Part shown: positions 34,001 through 39,754 of the stretch, piece by piece | How positions within the stretch are numbered: position 1 is the stretch's first letter | How the letters are laid out: each line of letters begins with the position of its first letter | Source of the DNA: Lytechinus pictus | Taxonomy: Eukaryota > Echinodermata > Echinoidea > Temnopleuroida > Toxopneustidae | NCBI RefSeq assembly: GCF_037042905.1 | Contig: NC_087259.1 | Location: 23,670,501-23,734,500, forward strand | Direction of reading: 5' to 3' | Length of the DNA stretch: 64,000 nt | Translations under genes and position numbers: made by a program | Notes under the pieces: model-generated | Told to the model about the DNA's origin: nothing | Databases searched by the model: none | The model's input: only the letters and a program-made list of their open reading frames with translations

Positions 34001-36899
34001 TTTTGTGTCTTGTGTTAAAACCTTTGTTTTTTTAAATACTTTTGTTTATCAGTCATTCTACAGTCACACAAATAAAACTGATTATAAACTGACCAATTGT
34101 AAATCATTCAAAATAAGGTAGTAGCTTTGGTCATGCAGTGGGGGGGGGGGGTCATGAAAGTGGTCAGTGCTTACAATTTCAGTGAAATCCTTGGTTTTGA
34201 TTGGCTGATAGGCACTGGCCTCTAACTGCTACTATGGTAACTGTCGGAGAAAGACAATTTGTCAGTGCTGACAGCTTTCTTGAAACGGTCCCCTGGGGCC
34301 CATCTTACAAAGAGTTGCGATTGCTCAGATCAATCGCAACCATTACGTCAAAAACCCCATTTTAGGCGACACCGCAGTTCGGATTGCAAACTGCGGTTTT
34401 AGACCCCATTTTTCATTTGAAACTCTCATTTTTCATTTGAACATTTCCAAGCCCCGATAAACCCATCTTGGCCAGGTAATCCCCGTTGTCTCAATTTCAC
34501 CTCCACAGGCCAGTAAAGCCAAGGACGAAATGATAAACAACAGCTATGCTATTACGTAAGACTTTTCTGCCTGTAGAAGGAACTTCGGAATGAAATTATT
34601 GTATTCGATATTTAATCACGTTTTCAAAGGCATATTGTATTCAGACATCCAATATTAGTCCTTTTTCAATTTTGAACGAAGAAAATCGACCTCGAAATAA
34701 GGAAAATAAGCGAATAAAAATTACGGTATGCTTTGCATGCAGGGACCGCCCTCAGCGCTGCGATGCATCCCATAGTTTCTGTCCGTCCAGCAAGAAAATA
34801 TGGGATGCATGCCGTTCACTCGCGCATTGATACAGTCCTAACGTTCGAAAAAAAAAACCAGCCTGACAGAAAGAAAGAAGGAAAGAAAGAAAGAAAGAAA
34901 GGAAGGAAGGAAGAAAGGAAGGAAGAAAAGAAAAAAGTTGCACTTCACCGCGTGTATACACGGAACTCCATAGCAGGCTCTCAATCCATCGTGTATGGCC
35001 CCCTGCTGTGACTGTATGTGCTGGGCTGTCGTGTTATCTTCGGACCGAGGTCAAGAAACATGTGTTTTGATACTTAAATTGCTTGCTTGGGGCAGTTCGG
35101 GCTTATAGTACTTGGAGAAGAGAATTGGTGAAAAGGAAACTGGGGTATAGTGTTCTCAAATGGAGGTTTTTCGTCATGCTATGGAAAATATTTTCTAGCT
35201 ATGGTGTATACTCATGCATTCATTGTTTTCTTGAAAATTCACTGCGCTTCTCTTTGCATACAAAGGACATTGTGCAAATTTTTCGTAGAAAAAAATTATG
35301 ACACTAATGGATTTCCATAGAGTTACGATTGATTGGATCAGTCGTAACTCTTTGTAAGACGGGGCCCAGGAGTGGCTTTGTCAGTGTGACTGTGGCAATT
35401 GAATGAAAAGTCTGCCCCTCTTCCCCATGTAGAAACTTTGGATATGTTCACTGTAGGATATGACCTTTGTGTGTGGATCATGCATATGATCTCTTGCAAA
35501 TGTGTTACATCACGTTGGGATTTGAAATGCACAAGTTTGAAGTTTATGAAGAGTTCAAGCAATTTCATGAAAATCACCACCATATATGCCTTTTGCAGTT
35601 AGAAGATTCATCCATTTATTGTTCCTACCTGAGAGTATAACATAAATATATATGCTAGATAGTTACAATTAATTTTTTTTTTACATGGTTCGTCATAGAC
35701 TTGCAGCAAGACTAAGGGGGTGTTGCAAGAAAATATTTGCAATCATTAGAAAATTTCGGTTGCAATTGATAAATCAATTCTAGCTGTAGCATATGAGATT
35801 ATACTCCTTGATTCAAGAAGCAGATTACAAATAAATCGCAATTTTGTTTTAATTTTAAAACTTACGATCTTTTTAGGGACTGAAAGTAGACTTGCAAAAT
35901 CAACTTTATTGTTATTTAGAGACCTTATATCATCCATTTTGGAAGAAGGACTAATAAAATTGAGATAGACAGGTATAGAGAAATCAAGGGAGACAGAGAT
36001 AGAGAGAAGGATGTGTGTGGTAGAGGGAGAGAGTGAGAGAGAGAGAAACACATCCACGCACAAGAAAGAGAGAGAGAATGTGTTTTGGAGGGGAGGGGGA
36101 GGCGATGGTGTATGTGTACATGTTAGGGAAAGATCGGAAGAGGTGATAAGTTAACTCATAATCTCTCAGGTCATTTATGTGTTCTTCATACTCTAAGTAC
36201 CTATGATACAATACAACAGATTGAACTTACCCTTTATTTTCTCTACCAGGTGCCTTTGTACGGAAACTTCAGACCCTTTCACATATGTCTTCATCTCAAG
36301 GTGCCAAATCAGTATCGTTCTGCAATGATTGTGGAAGAGAACCAGACCCCAGACCCGTATCCCTCCGCTATTCGCACAAACAGGAATCGTAAGCATCCTT
36401 TCACACTTACACAAGTTTAGTGATACCTTGGATGTTGTCTCGTAGAATTTTGCGATGATGCTTGGCACTACCCTTTCCTTCTTGTATGTTACACACAACT
36501 TTACGAATGACTGTTGATTTTTTTCTTGTGCTCAATCAGGTAAAAGATAAAAGATAAAACATCCGACAAGTCCCATTTTTATCTGACAGTTCAGCCAATC
36601 AAAATCAAGGAAAAATGTCAGATCTGACAACTTGTCGGACAAAAATGTTGATGAAACGCTCCCCTGAATTTTCCTTACTTGGAAAATCCCGGCAAATGAC
36701 ACAATTACTAAATTTGTTTAAGCAACATATAATCTATTGAGGAAGTGTTCCATTCATTTATTTATTTTTTTATTCTATCAAATGTTCTACTTCACCTATC
36801 CCACTTTTCATTTTCTTTTTGACTTTCAGACACGCCCTCCACGGCCCTAGATTAAGAAGTGGACATTCCGAGATGATGTCCCCTCCTGTTGCTAGGTGA
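8826..36899 (+). CDS. armadillo-repeat and fibronectin type III protein, 22 exons, 1266 aa
   Basis: Coding exons: 8826-9028, 15228-15408, 15823-15953, 16583-16683, 17400-17494, 18008-18204, 18936-19014, 19354-19543, 20132-20281, 20820-21016, 21745-21811, 22173-22369, 23148-23217, 23661-23732, 24357-24421, 25284-25341, 25994-26085, 27020-28140, 29023-29118, 29894-30123, 36250-36388, 36830-36899. Phase is continuous at all 21 junctions, all introns are GT-AG, and the sum is 3801 nt including TGA. Residues 1-329 look like armadillo-type helical repeats, 358-619 are three fibronectin type III domains, and 620-1266 are low-complexity, Ser/Lys/Asp-rich. No signal peptide or membrane segment is seen, so an intracellular scaffold role is likely, but this is inference. 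I do not recognise a named orthologue. Confidence 0.85.
9029..10059 (+). other. intron 1, first kilobase, nothing firm
   Basis: AT-rich intronic DNA. A short internally repetitive patch near 9725-9810 carries the word ACTTGCCC several times on both strands (a small inverted or dispersed repeat). No exon fits the phase between exons 1 and 2. Confidence 0.4.
10060..10535 (+). repeat. 475-bp purine tract (GAAA/GGAA type)
   Basis: Almost pure A and G on the + strand, with GAAA, GGAAG and GAGA words and only scattered pyrimidines. The complementary strand is read as long Phe/Ser/Leu-rich frames, which are a composition artefact. It lies deep in intron 1. Long polypurine tracts can form triplex DNA. 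Confidence 0.9.
10536..12075 (+). other. intron 1 middle, AT-rich, no feature seen
   Basis: A short direct repeat of 'aattc' (10533-10551) follows the purine tract. The remainder is AT-rich with poly-A runs and no TIR pair or coding block I can support. Confidence 0.4.
12076..12195. repeat. short repeat fragment with G and C runs
   Basis: Contains 'ctttcaaaggggggaggg', a similar 'ctctcaaagggggg' block 65 bases on, then a C run and 'tggatgcgccactga'. The two G blocks are direct repeats and the final words resemble ends of dispersed elements. A fragment only; the family is unknown. Confidence 0.4.
12196..15227 (+). other. intron 1, last 3 kb, nothing firm
   Basis: AT-rich intronic DNA, with a G-rich patch at about 14320-14360. 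A plausible-looking splice block at 12629-12687 was rejected because it breaks the armadillo reading. No RNA gene or clear repeat boundary was seen. Confidence 0.4.
15409..16582 (+). other. introns 2 and 3, with a GAT microsatellite at 16200-16305
   Basis: Intron 2 (15409-15822) is AT-rich, with the word 'tctagaaat' or close variants recurring between 15650 and 15750. Intron 3 (15954-16582) contains about 100 bases of (GAT/GGT)n trinucleotide repeat. Exon 3 (15823-15953) lies between them. Nothing else was recognised. Confidence 0.5.
16702..17095 (+). repeat. 'ggtcta'-rich dispersed repeat, copy 1 (intron 4)
   Basis: Many 'ttggtcta' and 'agaccaa' words: starts AAGCAGTTGGTCTA, ends CGAACTAGGATTA...TGTGGGATGAGA. 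It matches 28164-28598 in the same order and orientation. Starts only about 20 bases after the exon 4 donor. The AT-rich interior shows internal short tandem structure. Confidence 0.7.
17515..17840. mobile_element. TIR element, CACAAAGATTTAAGT family (copy 1)
   Basis: A G run is followed by GTGATTCACAAAGATTTAAGTC; the right end reads ACTTAAGTCTTCATGATGCACC. The inner part holds further 'taagtc' inversions. A similar element with the same TIR theme is at 45814-46016. It lies in intron 5. Confidence 0.55.
18205..18935 (+). other. intron 6, no feature seen
   Basis: AT-rich. A frame open from 18670 into exon 7 includes the true exon 7 (18936-19014), but its upstream part reads poorly and has no splice support at its start. 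Confidence 0.4.
19060..19335. mobile_element. composite TIR repeat, intron 7 copy
   Basis: A TIR pair GGTGATAGAGATCCTTATC (from 19060) and AAGGATCCATATCACT (ending 19200) is followed by a second block with TAATACACATCC and AATGTGTATTATTAA inverted ends (about 19201-19335). The same two blocks in the same order recur at 22780-23110. It ends about 20 bases before the exon 8 acceptor. Confidence 0.6.
19354..20281 (+). CDS. exons 8-9: first fibronectin type III domain (residues ~358-442)
   Basis: After the last armadillo-like helix ([15 protein letters not shown]) the FN3 pattern begins: Pro-rich start, the core Trp in IEVTWPVVE, strand VTYTLF, then [12 protein letters not shown] with the FN3 Leu and Tyr, and a C-terminal strand near STAKTQDA. 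The intron lies mid-domain in phase 1, and both bordering introns suit the domain's two-exon build shared by the next two domains. Confidence 0.85.
19544..20131 (+). other. intron 8, no feature seen
   Basis: AT-rich sequence between the two halves of the first FN3 domain. No TIR or exon was recognised. Confidence 0.4.
20315..20400 (+). repeat. tRNA-like SINE fragment (intron 9)
   Basis: GTGGCCAGGTGCATTAG resembles an A box and GTTTGAATCTCAG a B box, with spacing close to a tRNA. Degenerate and without a recognisable tail. Confidence 0.35.
20820..21811 (+). CDS. exons 10-11: second fibronectin type III domain (residues ~443-530)
   Basis: Canonical FN3 features: [17 protein letters not shown] opening, core Trp in [21 protein letters not shown] strand, [10 protein letters not shown] with the conserved Leu and Tyr, and [13 protein letters not shown] as the last strands. 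The intron falls right after the YEIY strand in phase 0, the same relative place as in the third domain. Shared intron positions argue that domains two and three arose by exon-pair duplication. Confidence 0.9.
21114..21460. mobile_element. TCCACCC-family MITE, copy 2, right end unclear
   Basis: Starts GTCAAGTCCACCTGAGTAAAAAGTTGATTTGA and shares interior words with 7872-8467 ('cagtcatatgcacatcatggttggtatgcaa', compared with the first copy's 'gttatatgcacatcctgg'). The matching right terminus was not found, so this copy is probably truncated. Lies in intron 10. Confidence 0.6.
22173..23217 (+). CDS. exons 12-13: third fibronectin type III domain (residues ~531-619)
   Basis: The FN3 signature is visible: [15 protein letters not shown] start, core Trp in [26 protein letters not shown] strands, [10 protein letters not shown], then [14 protein letters not shown]. 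Exons 10 and 12 are both 197 nt and start and end in the same phases (1 to 0). Exons 11 and 13 (67 and 70 nt) likewise go from phase 0 to 1, which supports exon-pair duplication. Confidence 0.9.
22370..22779 (+). other. intron 12, first part, no feature seen
   Basis: AT-rich; nothing recognised before the composite repeat. Confidence 0.35.
22780..23110. mobile_element. composite TIR repeat, intron 12 copy
   Basis: The first block runs from GGTGATGTGGATCTTAATT (22780) to AAAGATCCACATCGCT (ending 22960). The second has TAATACACATCATTCTG and CCTGATGATGTGTCTTA inverted ends (about 22970-23110). It ends about 40 bases before the exon 13 acceptor. Sister copy at 19060-19335. Confidence 0.65.
23218..23660 (+). 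other. intron 13, with a repeat shared with intron 17
   Basis: Positions 23318-23400 ('tttatcctaagagattgg', 'tctcaacaccatgta', 'catgtttctcttt') resemble 26910-26980 ('tttatcctgagaggttgg', 'ctcaacacaatgta', 'cagtgtttctctt'). This is a diverged dispersed repeat of unknown family. Confidence 0.5.
23661..26085 (+). CDS. exons 14-17: Ser/Arg/Lys-rich linker (residues ~620-715)
   Basis: Four small exons (72, 65, 58 and 92 nt) encode a basic, serine-rich stretch with motifs such as [15 protein letters not shown] and [14 protein letters not shown]. No fold is expected. It could hold nuclear-localisation or phosphorylation sites, but that is only inference from composition. Phases 1-1-0-1-0 allow cassette skipping only in some combinations (exons 16 and 17 together keep the frame). 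Confidence 0.8.
23809..24011. mobile_element. TIR element, GGAGCATnnTGAAAAAC family (intron 14)
   Basis: Starts GGAGCATTTTGAAAAACATC and ends GATGTTTTTCATCATGCTCC-like (TTTTTCATCATGCTCC). About 200 bases. Relatives lie at 38618-39097 and 50604-50848, sharing the 'ggaat.ggttca' and 'accaattcc' internal words. Confidence 0.7.
24422..25283 (+). repeat. intron 15 with ATGG minisatellite (24882-25160)
   Basis: About 280 bases of GGAT/ATGGATGA repeats, with mixed variants (ttgg, gaat). Frames read on the reverse strand as Pro/His/Ile/Ser repeats are a by-product. The rest of the intron is AT-rich. Confidence 0.85.
25342..25993 (+). other. intron 16, no feature seen
   Basis: AT-rich intronic sequence without recognisable repeats or exons. 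Confidence 0.4.
26086..27019 (+). other. intron 17, dispersed-repeat fragments
   Basis: Fragments of unknown repeats: a patch at 26540-26640 rich in GCTGG/CCAGC words, a G/C-richer block at 26640-26890, and 26910-26980 shared with intron 13. No exon fits the phase here. Confidence 0.4.
27020..28140 (+). CDS. exon 18: 1121-nt exon, disordered Asp/Ser-rich region (residues ~716-1089)
   Basis: By far the longest exon. It starts after a good polypyrimidine acceptor (TCCTCAG) and reads open to a donor CACCAG|gttaga at 28140, which is weaker than its neighbours. The product is hydrophilic: [32 protein letters not shown], and many charged short blocks. The local coding signal is strong: no stops in frame, and more GC-rich than the introns. 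Reading through the donor would add LEKFRFT and a stop, so a short isoform ending at about 28165 is possible. Confidence 0.85.
28164..28598 (+). repeat. 'ggtcta'-rich dispersed repeat, copy 2 (intron 18)
   Basis: Begins AAGCAGTTGGTCTA and ends after GACGAACTAGGATTAGACC and GTGGGATGAGACC. Collinear with 16702-17095. Starts about 25 bases after the exon 18 donor. A third fragment with AGGATTAGACCATGTGGGAT is at 60850-60890. Confidence 0.7.
28712..28965 (+). mobile_element. tRNA-derived SINE (intron 18)
   Basis: The head resembles a tRNA: A box TGGTGTAGCGG and B box TGTTCGAATCCC at normal spacing, but the flanks do not close an acceptor stem and the anticodon arm mispairs. The body follows (CCTTTGGCAAGGCGTCAATCC). 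Similar heads occur at 33258 (+), 46220-46325 (-) and 61666 (+). The tail is AT-rich. It is a transposed SINE, not a working tRNA gene. Confidence 0.75.
29023..36899 (+). CDS. exons 19-22: C-terminal tail with one CxxC (residues ~1089-1266)
   Basis: Exon 19 encodes [20 protein letters not shown] and joins exon 20 ([20 protein letters not shown]) through Arg. Exon 20 continues with a Pro-rich stretch. After a 6.1-kb intron, exon 21 has [13 protein letters not shown], a lone CxxC at residues 1222-1225 with no second pair visible. The last exon ends SPPVAR then TGA at 36897-36899. All phases fit. A zinc site would need partner ligands elsewhere, so the CxxC may be incidental. Confidence 0.8.
29574..29830 (+). 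repeat. ~73-bp tandem repeat, about four units (intron 19)
   Basis: 'atagacaggttctta' recurs near 29591, 29663 and 29736, with a variant near 29812. Each is followed by 'gcctccatg..aatcagtttta' and 'ggtcactatagacaggtg'. The units are well kept. Confidence 0.8.
30165..30535 (+). repeat. ~75-bp degenerate tandem repeat, about five units (intron 20)
   Basis: 'ttattcttattc..tggta' blocks followed by 'ctattaatacctttcttactctcaa' repeat, with ATTAAcACC at about 30193, 30268, 30349, 30420 and 30492 (steps of 71-81). Lies just inside the exon 20 donor. Confidence 0.7.
30536..33257 (+). other. intron 20, AT-rich, little recognised
   Basis: Mostly featureless. A fragment of the GTTTCATGAAACG MITE family is present at about 32818-32895 ('ctatggtaacagtcag', 'tcatgaaacg'). 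A C run lies at about 33062-33073. No exon is needed or seen here. Confidence 0.4.
33258..33400 (+). repeat. tRNA-like SINE fragment (intron 20)
   Basis: TGTGGCTCTGTGGATA is an A-box-like start, GTCTAGGGTTCATG a degenerate B box, and 'ttctttggcaaggttt' matches the body of the SINE at 28712. Same family as the minus-strand copy at 46220-46325, which shares TCTAGGGTTCA. Confidence 0.55.
33571..33870. mobile_element. TIR element GCCCGTATTCTGA, 300 bp
   Basis: Starts GCCCGTATTCTGAAGTCAGG and ends GAGTTCAGAATACGGGC, with CATTA on both sides (33566-33570 and 33871-33875) as a 5-bp duplication. The next inner inverted part reads 'tttaacttag' against 'ttaatttaaac'. No coding content. Sister copy at 51271-51562. 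Confidence 0.85.
34139..34285 (-). mobile_element. TIR element GGGCGTTTCATGAAA family (copy 1)
   Basis: In reverse orientation: 'ccgtttcaagaaagctgtcag', 'cgacagttaccatag', 'atcagccaatcaaaacc'. This is collinear with 40713-40869. The family carries the conserved CAGCCAATCAAAA word. One end abuts a G run at 34141. Confidence 0.6.
34295..35367. mobile_element. CTTACAAAGAGTT TIR element, enlarged copy (~1.07 kb)
   Basis: Left end GGGGCCCATCTTACAAAGAG, right end CTCTTTGTAAGACGGGGCCC. Only the right ~180 bases and left ~50 bases match the ~270-bp relatives at 41339, 58983 and 61735, so ~800 bases in the middle (34345-35185) look inserted or unrelated. That stretch holds a GAAA/GGAA run (34862-34938). 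Confidence 0.6.
35950..36110 (+). repeat. purine-rich GA simple repeat (intron 20)
   Basis: GAGAGAG and AGACAG words in three blocks, about 100 bases upstream of the exon 21 region. Simple-sequence DNA only. Confidence 0.7.
36540..36664 (+). mobile_element. TIR element GGGCGTTTCATGAAA family (copy 2, intron 21)
   Basis: CATCCGACAAGTCCCATTTT, 'cagccaatcaaaatc', 'acaacttgtcgga' and GATGAAACGCTCCCC match the copy at 40713-40869. The left end is degraded. Confidence 0.7.
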
Positions 36900-38617
36900 C
36901 ACCATAACCCCCCCATCCACAGACCACGCCCCTTTTTATAGGAGCACCACCATCAGCTACTGAAGTCCTTCATTGTGATTAGCTGATTGTAAATTTGTTA
37001 ATTTCTTATTGTAACAAGTCTTTTATGAAATCAGACCCTGATATACTTATCAGCCTCGGGTATAGTAAATTGATAGAAAGTTGCTCCAGGTAAAAAGTTA
37101 TTATTTTATACCTCCTCATTACCCATATTTTTGCTAGAACCTCGAAAGAAATTATACATTTGTATACTAGATCCTCGAAAGACATTATATATTTGTATGC
37201 TCTCAAACCTATTGTAGCAGCCATCTGTCTCTAGTGGTTACCATTTCCGTTTCCGATGGGTGGCCTTAACATACAATTTTGAGTGTATTTCTAAATCATG
37301 TTGTCAATTTACATTATCAAATAGTGAAATATGAATCCACAAACTATGTTTGTGCTTAACCAATCATTTGCTTACATTTTTGAGTAAGTATTTAATGATT
37401 TCAGTTATTTTTAGACAAATTCATTGGTGATTTTCTATAATTTATATAGAATAGTGACTATTATATTCAAGCATATATTTTGTTATTATTATGATGGATT
37501 TTATATCAGTTAGGTTCTATGTTTAGAATAAGGTACATGTAGTATATAGCTACTCATTTGGAAAAGAAGTTTGTAACTTGTTTCTCAAAAATACCATCAT
37601 GCATTTAAAGTCAATTTCATGTGTCAGCTAGTATTAAATAGAGTAGAAACATTGTACTGTTATTTTATCATGAAGTATGCTTGAATGATATGACATCCTC
37701 ATTATTCAACTCCTCAGGAAAACATAGTATTATTAATGTAAGGACATTCCAGTTGTAGAGGCATTTTGGTAGCTCCAAGTAAACCCTGGCTTTCATGGGG
37801 CCTACAATCGTTTTGCAAAGACGTAAATGTCAAAAATGGCAAAGACGAACACTCAAATTTTATGCCGCAAAAATTGCACCAGATGTGGAAAATTGCCGCT
37901 TTGAGGTTCAGAATCTTAGCAAATTTTGTTTAAAAAAAGAAATCTGTATTCCCCATCGGTTAAAGTTAATCCACCTCTGTCAGGCCCATTGAAATTCAGT
38001 TGGAGAGTTACGTAGCTAGTTTAATATAATGTAAGTGTAATGTATTCTTTTAAATGAAAAGAAGTGGAGGGTGGACAAGATAGGGTGAAAGTGCATATTT
38101 TGGTGTGGGTGTGGGGGTATAAATAGATTGAGAGGGGGAGGAGAGAGAGTGAGCGAGCGAGTGAGTGCACATTAGAATGTATACATCTGTATATTCACAA
38201 TGTAAATTGCATATGTTTAGTACCACTAGAGATCATAATTAGTATGAAATATTATTTATATGGCCAGTTTTTACCTCCTCTTCTTGTAAATTATGTACAG
38301 TATACAGTGTATAGATAAATTATTCAATATGTTATCCTTACAGCCATTTATGCATTATTTGTAATGTGATGATTAGAAAGTGCATTATAAGCAGCTGGTG
38401 TGCACATAGCATAATTCGAAATGAAATATGTGAATGTATCAGAAATACATATCCATGTACATATTTAATATTTTATATGAAGGTAAACTAAAGGCTAAAA
38501 GCTTTAGAAAATAGATTTTTCTACTCTCACTTGTATCTATAACGTTCGATTTGTCATATGTAAAGATACCTATCACGTATTCTTTTTTTGCGTGCCCGAG
38601 AGCACTGTTTGTTGGAA
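36900..38617 (+). other. probable 3' UTR / start of intergenic DNA
   Basis: Follows the TGA of the ARM-FN3 gene. AT-rich, with an open frame at 37795-37992 that lacks splice or family support. ATTAAA occurs at 37633-37638. The first AATAAA I see is at 39187-39192, so the transcript end is unresolved. A GA-rich patch lies at about 38130-38160. Confidence 0.45.
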
Positions 38618-39097
38618 CATGAAAAAAAAATACCTCCACAACCCAAACTTGATGGGAACCGGTCCATGGGGACACAAGATGTGGCTGTAAATGTACTTTC
38701 TAAGCCCAATTGAAATCAATGTAAATTTGCCGGGTTCCATACAGTTATGACCCAGGCCGATTTACACATATTTCAATGGGGGCCTATTCGGTTTTTCTTT
38801 AAGCTCTACCTTGGGCCAACACGAACCCATTCATGTCAAATTTAGTCCAGATGCTGGACCTTCGAGATTTTGTTTTCCTCCACACACTGCGCTCTAACCA
38901 CTGTTCGCTTTTCCCATTGATCGCGCGATCCCCAAATTTACCCTCCTACCTCCTATCGGTAGGAGGGTAAATTTGGGGATCGCGCGATCAATGGGAAAAG
39001 CGAACAGTGGTTAGAGCGCAGTGTGTGGAGGAAAACAAAATCTCGAAGGTCCAGCATCTGGACTAGTCAAATTAGGTGTGTGGAGGTTCTTCATGTG
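38618..39097. mobile_element. TIR element of the 'CATGAAAAACCTCCACA' family, split by a hairpin insertion
   Basis: Left end 'catgaaaaaaaaatacctccacaac' and right end 'ggtgtgtggaggttcttcatg' are inverted. The interior has 'ggaaccggtccatgggg', also seen in 50604-50848. The perfect hairpin 38843-39065 interrupts it inside the word ATGTCAAATT, which is intact in the 50-kb relative as 'atgtcatatttgg'. Confidence 0.7.
38843..39065. mobile_element. perfect 108-bp-arm hairpin element with 8-bp target duplication
   Basis: Arms 38843-38950 and 38958-39065 are exact reverse complements over all 108 bases, with a 7-base loop TCCTATC. Termini are TAGTCCAG and CTGGACTA. GTCAAATT flanks both sides (38835-38842 and 39066-39073), so it arrived by transposition with an 8-bp duplication. 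Almost the whole element is TIR, with no room for a gene. It contains GATCGCGCGATC near the loop. Perfect arms mean a young insertion. Confidence 0.9.
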
Positions 39098-39186
39098 CCT
39101 TACCAAAATATGGTCATAAAAATACCAAAATGCAAAAATGGAAATTGGTGAGGTCACTTCGGTTCTTGTATGTTCCTGTCACTTTC

Positions 39187-39192
39187 AATAAA
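39187..39192 (+). terminator. candidate polyadenylation signal AATAAA
   Basis: AATAAA followed by 'gtttataatc'. It is the first canonical hexamer found after the ARM-FN3 stop codon. If used, the 3' UTR would be ~2.3 kb and include the perfect hairpin. A second AATAAA is at about 39280. Weak evidence only. Confidence 0.3.
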
Positions 39193-39754
39193 GTTTATAA
39201 TCTATGCCACGGATAGTATTTAGTTTGCCGAAAACTTGTTAATATGTTTCAATGTGAAACCAGGTACATGTACTTGTAGAATAAAGCAGTTCCGTCCATT
39301 GATTTGTGGTGCAATTATTGAAGTGCATAATTTGGGGTTTGATGAAAGTTTTTTTTTTTGTGACATTATTTTGTGTCATTCATTATTATTACAATTAATG
39401 ATGATATTCTGTCTTAGCAACTGGCTTATTATTATAATAATAATATTATTATAAGTCACCAAATCAGTCATAAGTCTTGCAGCTAATTGTAAATTCAGAA
39501 ATGATTTTTTTGGAGTAGGTAAATTAAATTGTATTAAATACAGTGCTCATGCCCGTGTATATGTAGATCTATATTGATTTCTAGTAGATATCAAATTGAT
39601 AGATCAATTTTAACTGTAGTATATAAGAACTCATATTTTCTGTTGCAAGAACAAGACAGATAAGCAATTGGTAATAAATGTAAAATTAATAGCAAGATTT
39701 ATAATTGGTTTTAGGGCATAGAATTGTCTCACAAATGATTGCAAGTGTATCTTA

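Noticed and set aside
37795..37992. 65-codon open frame after the ARM-FN3 stop
   Set aside because: No family resemblance, no splice or promoter signal; likely 3' UTR or intergenic.
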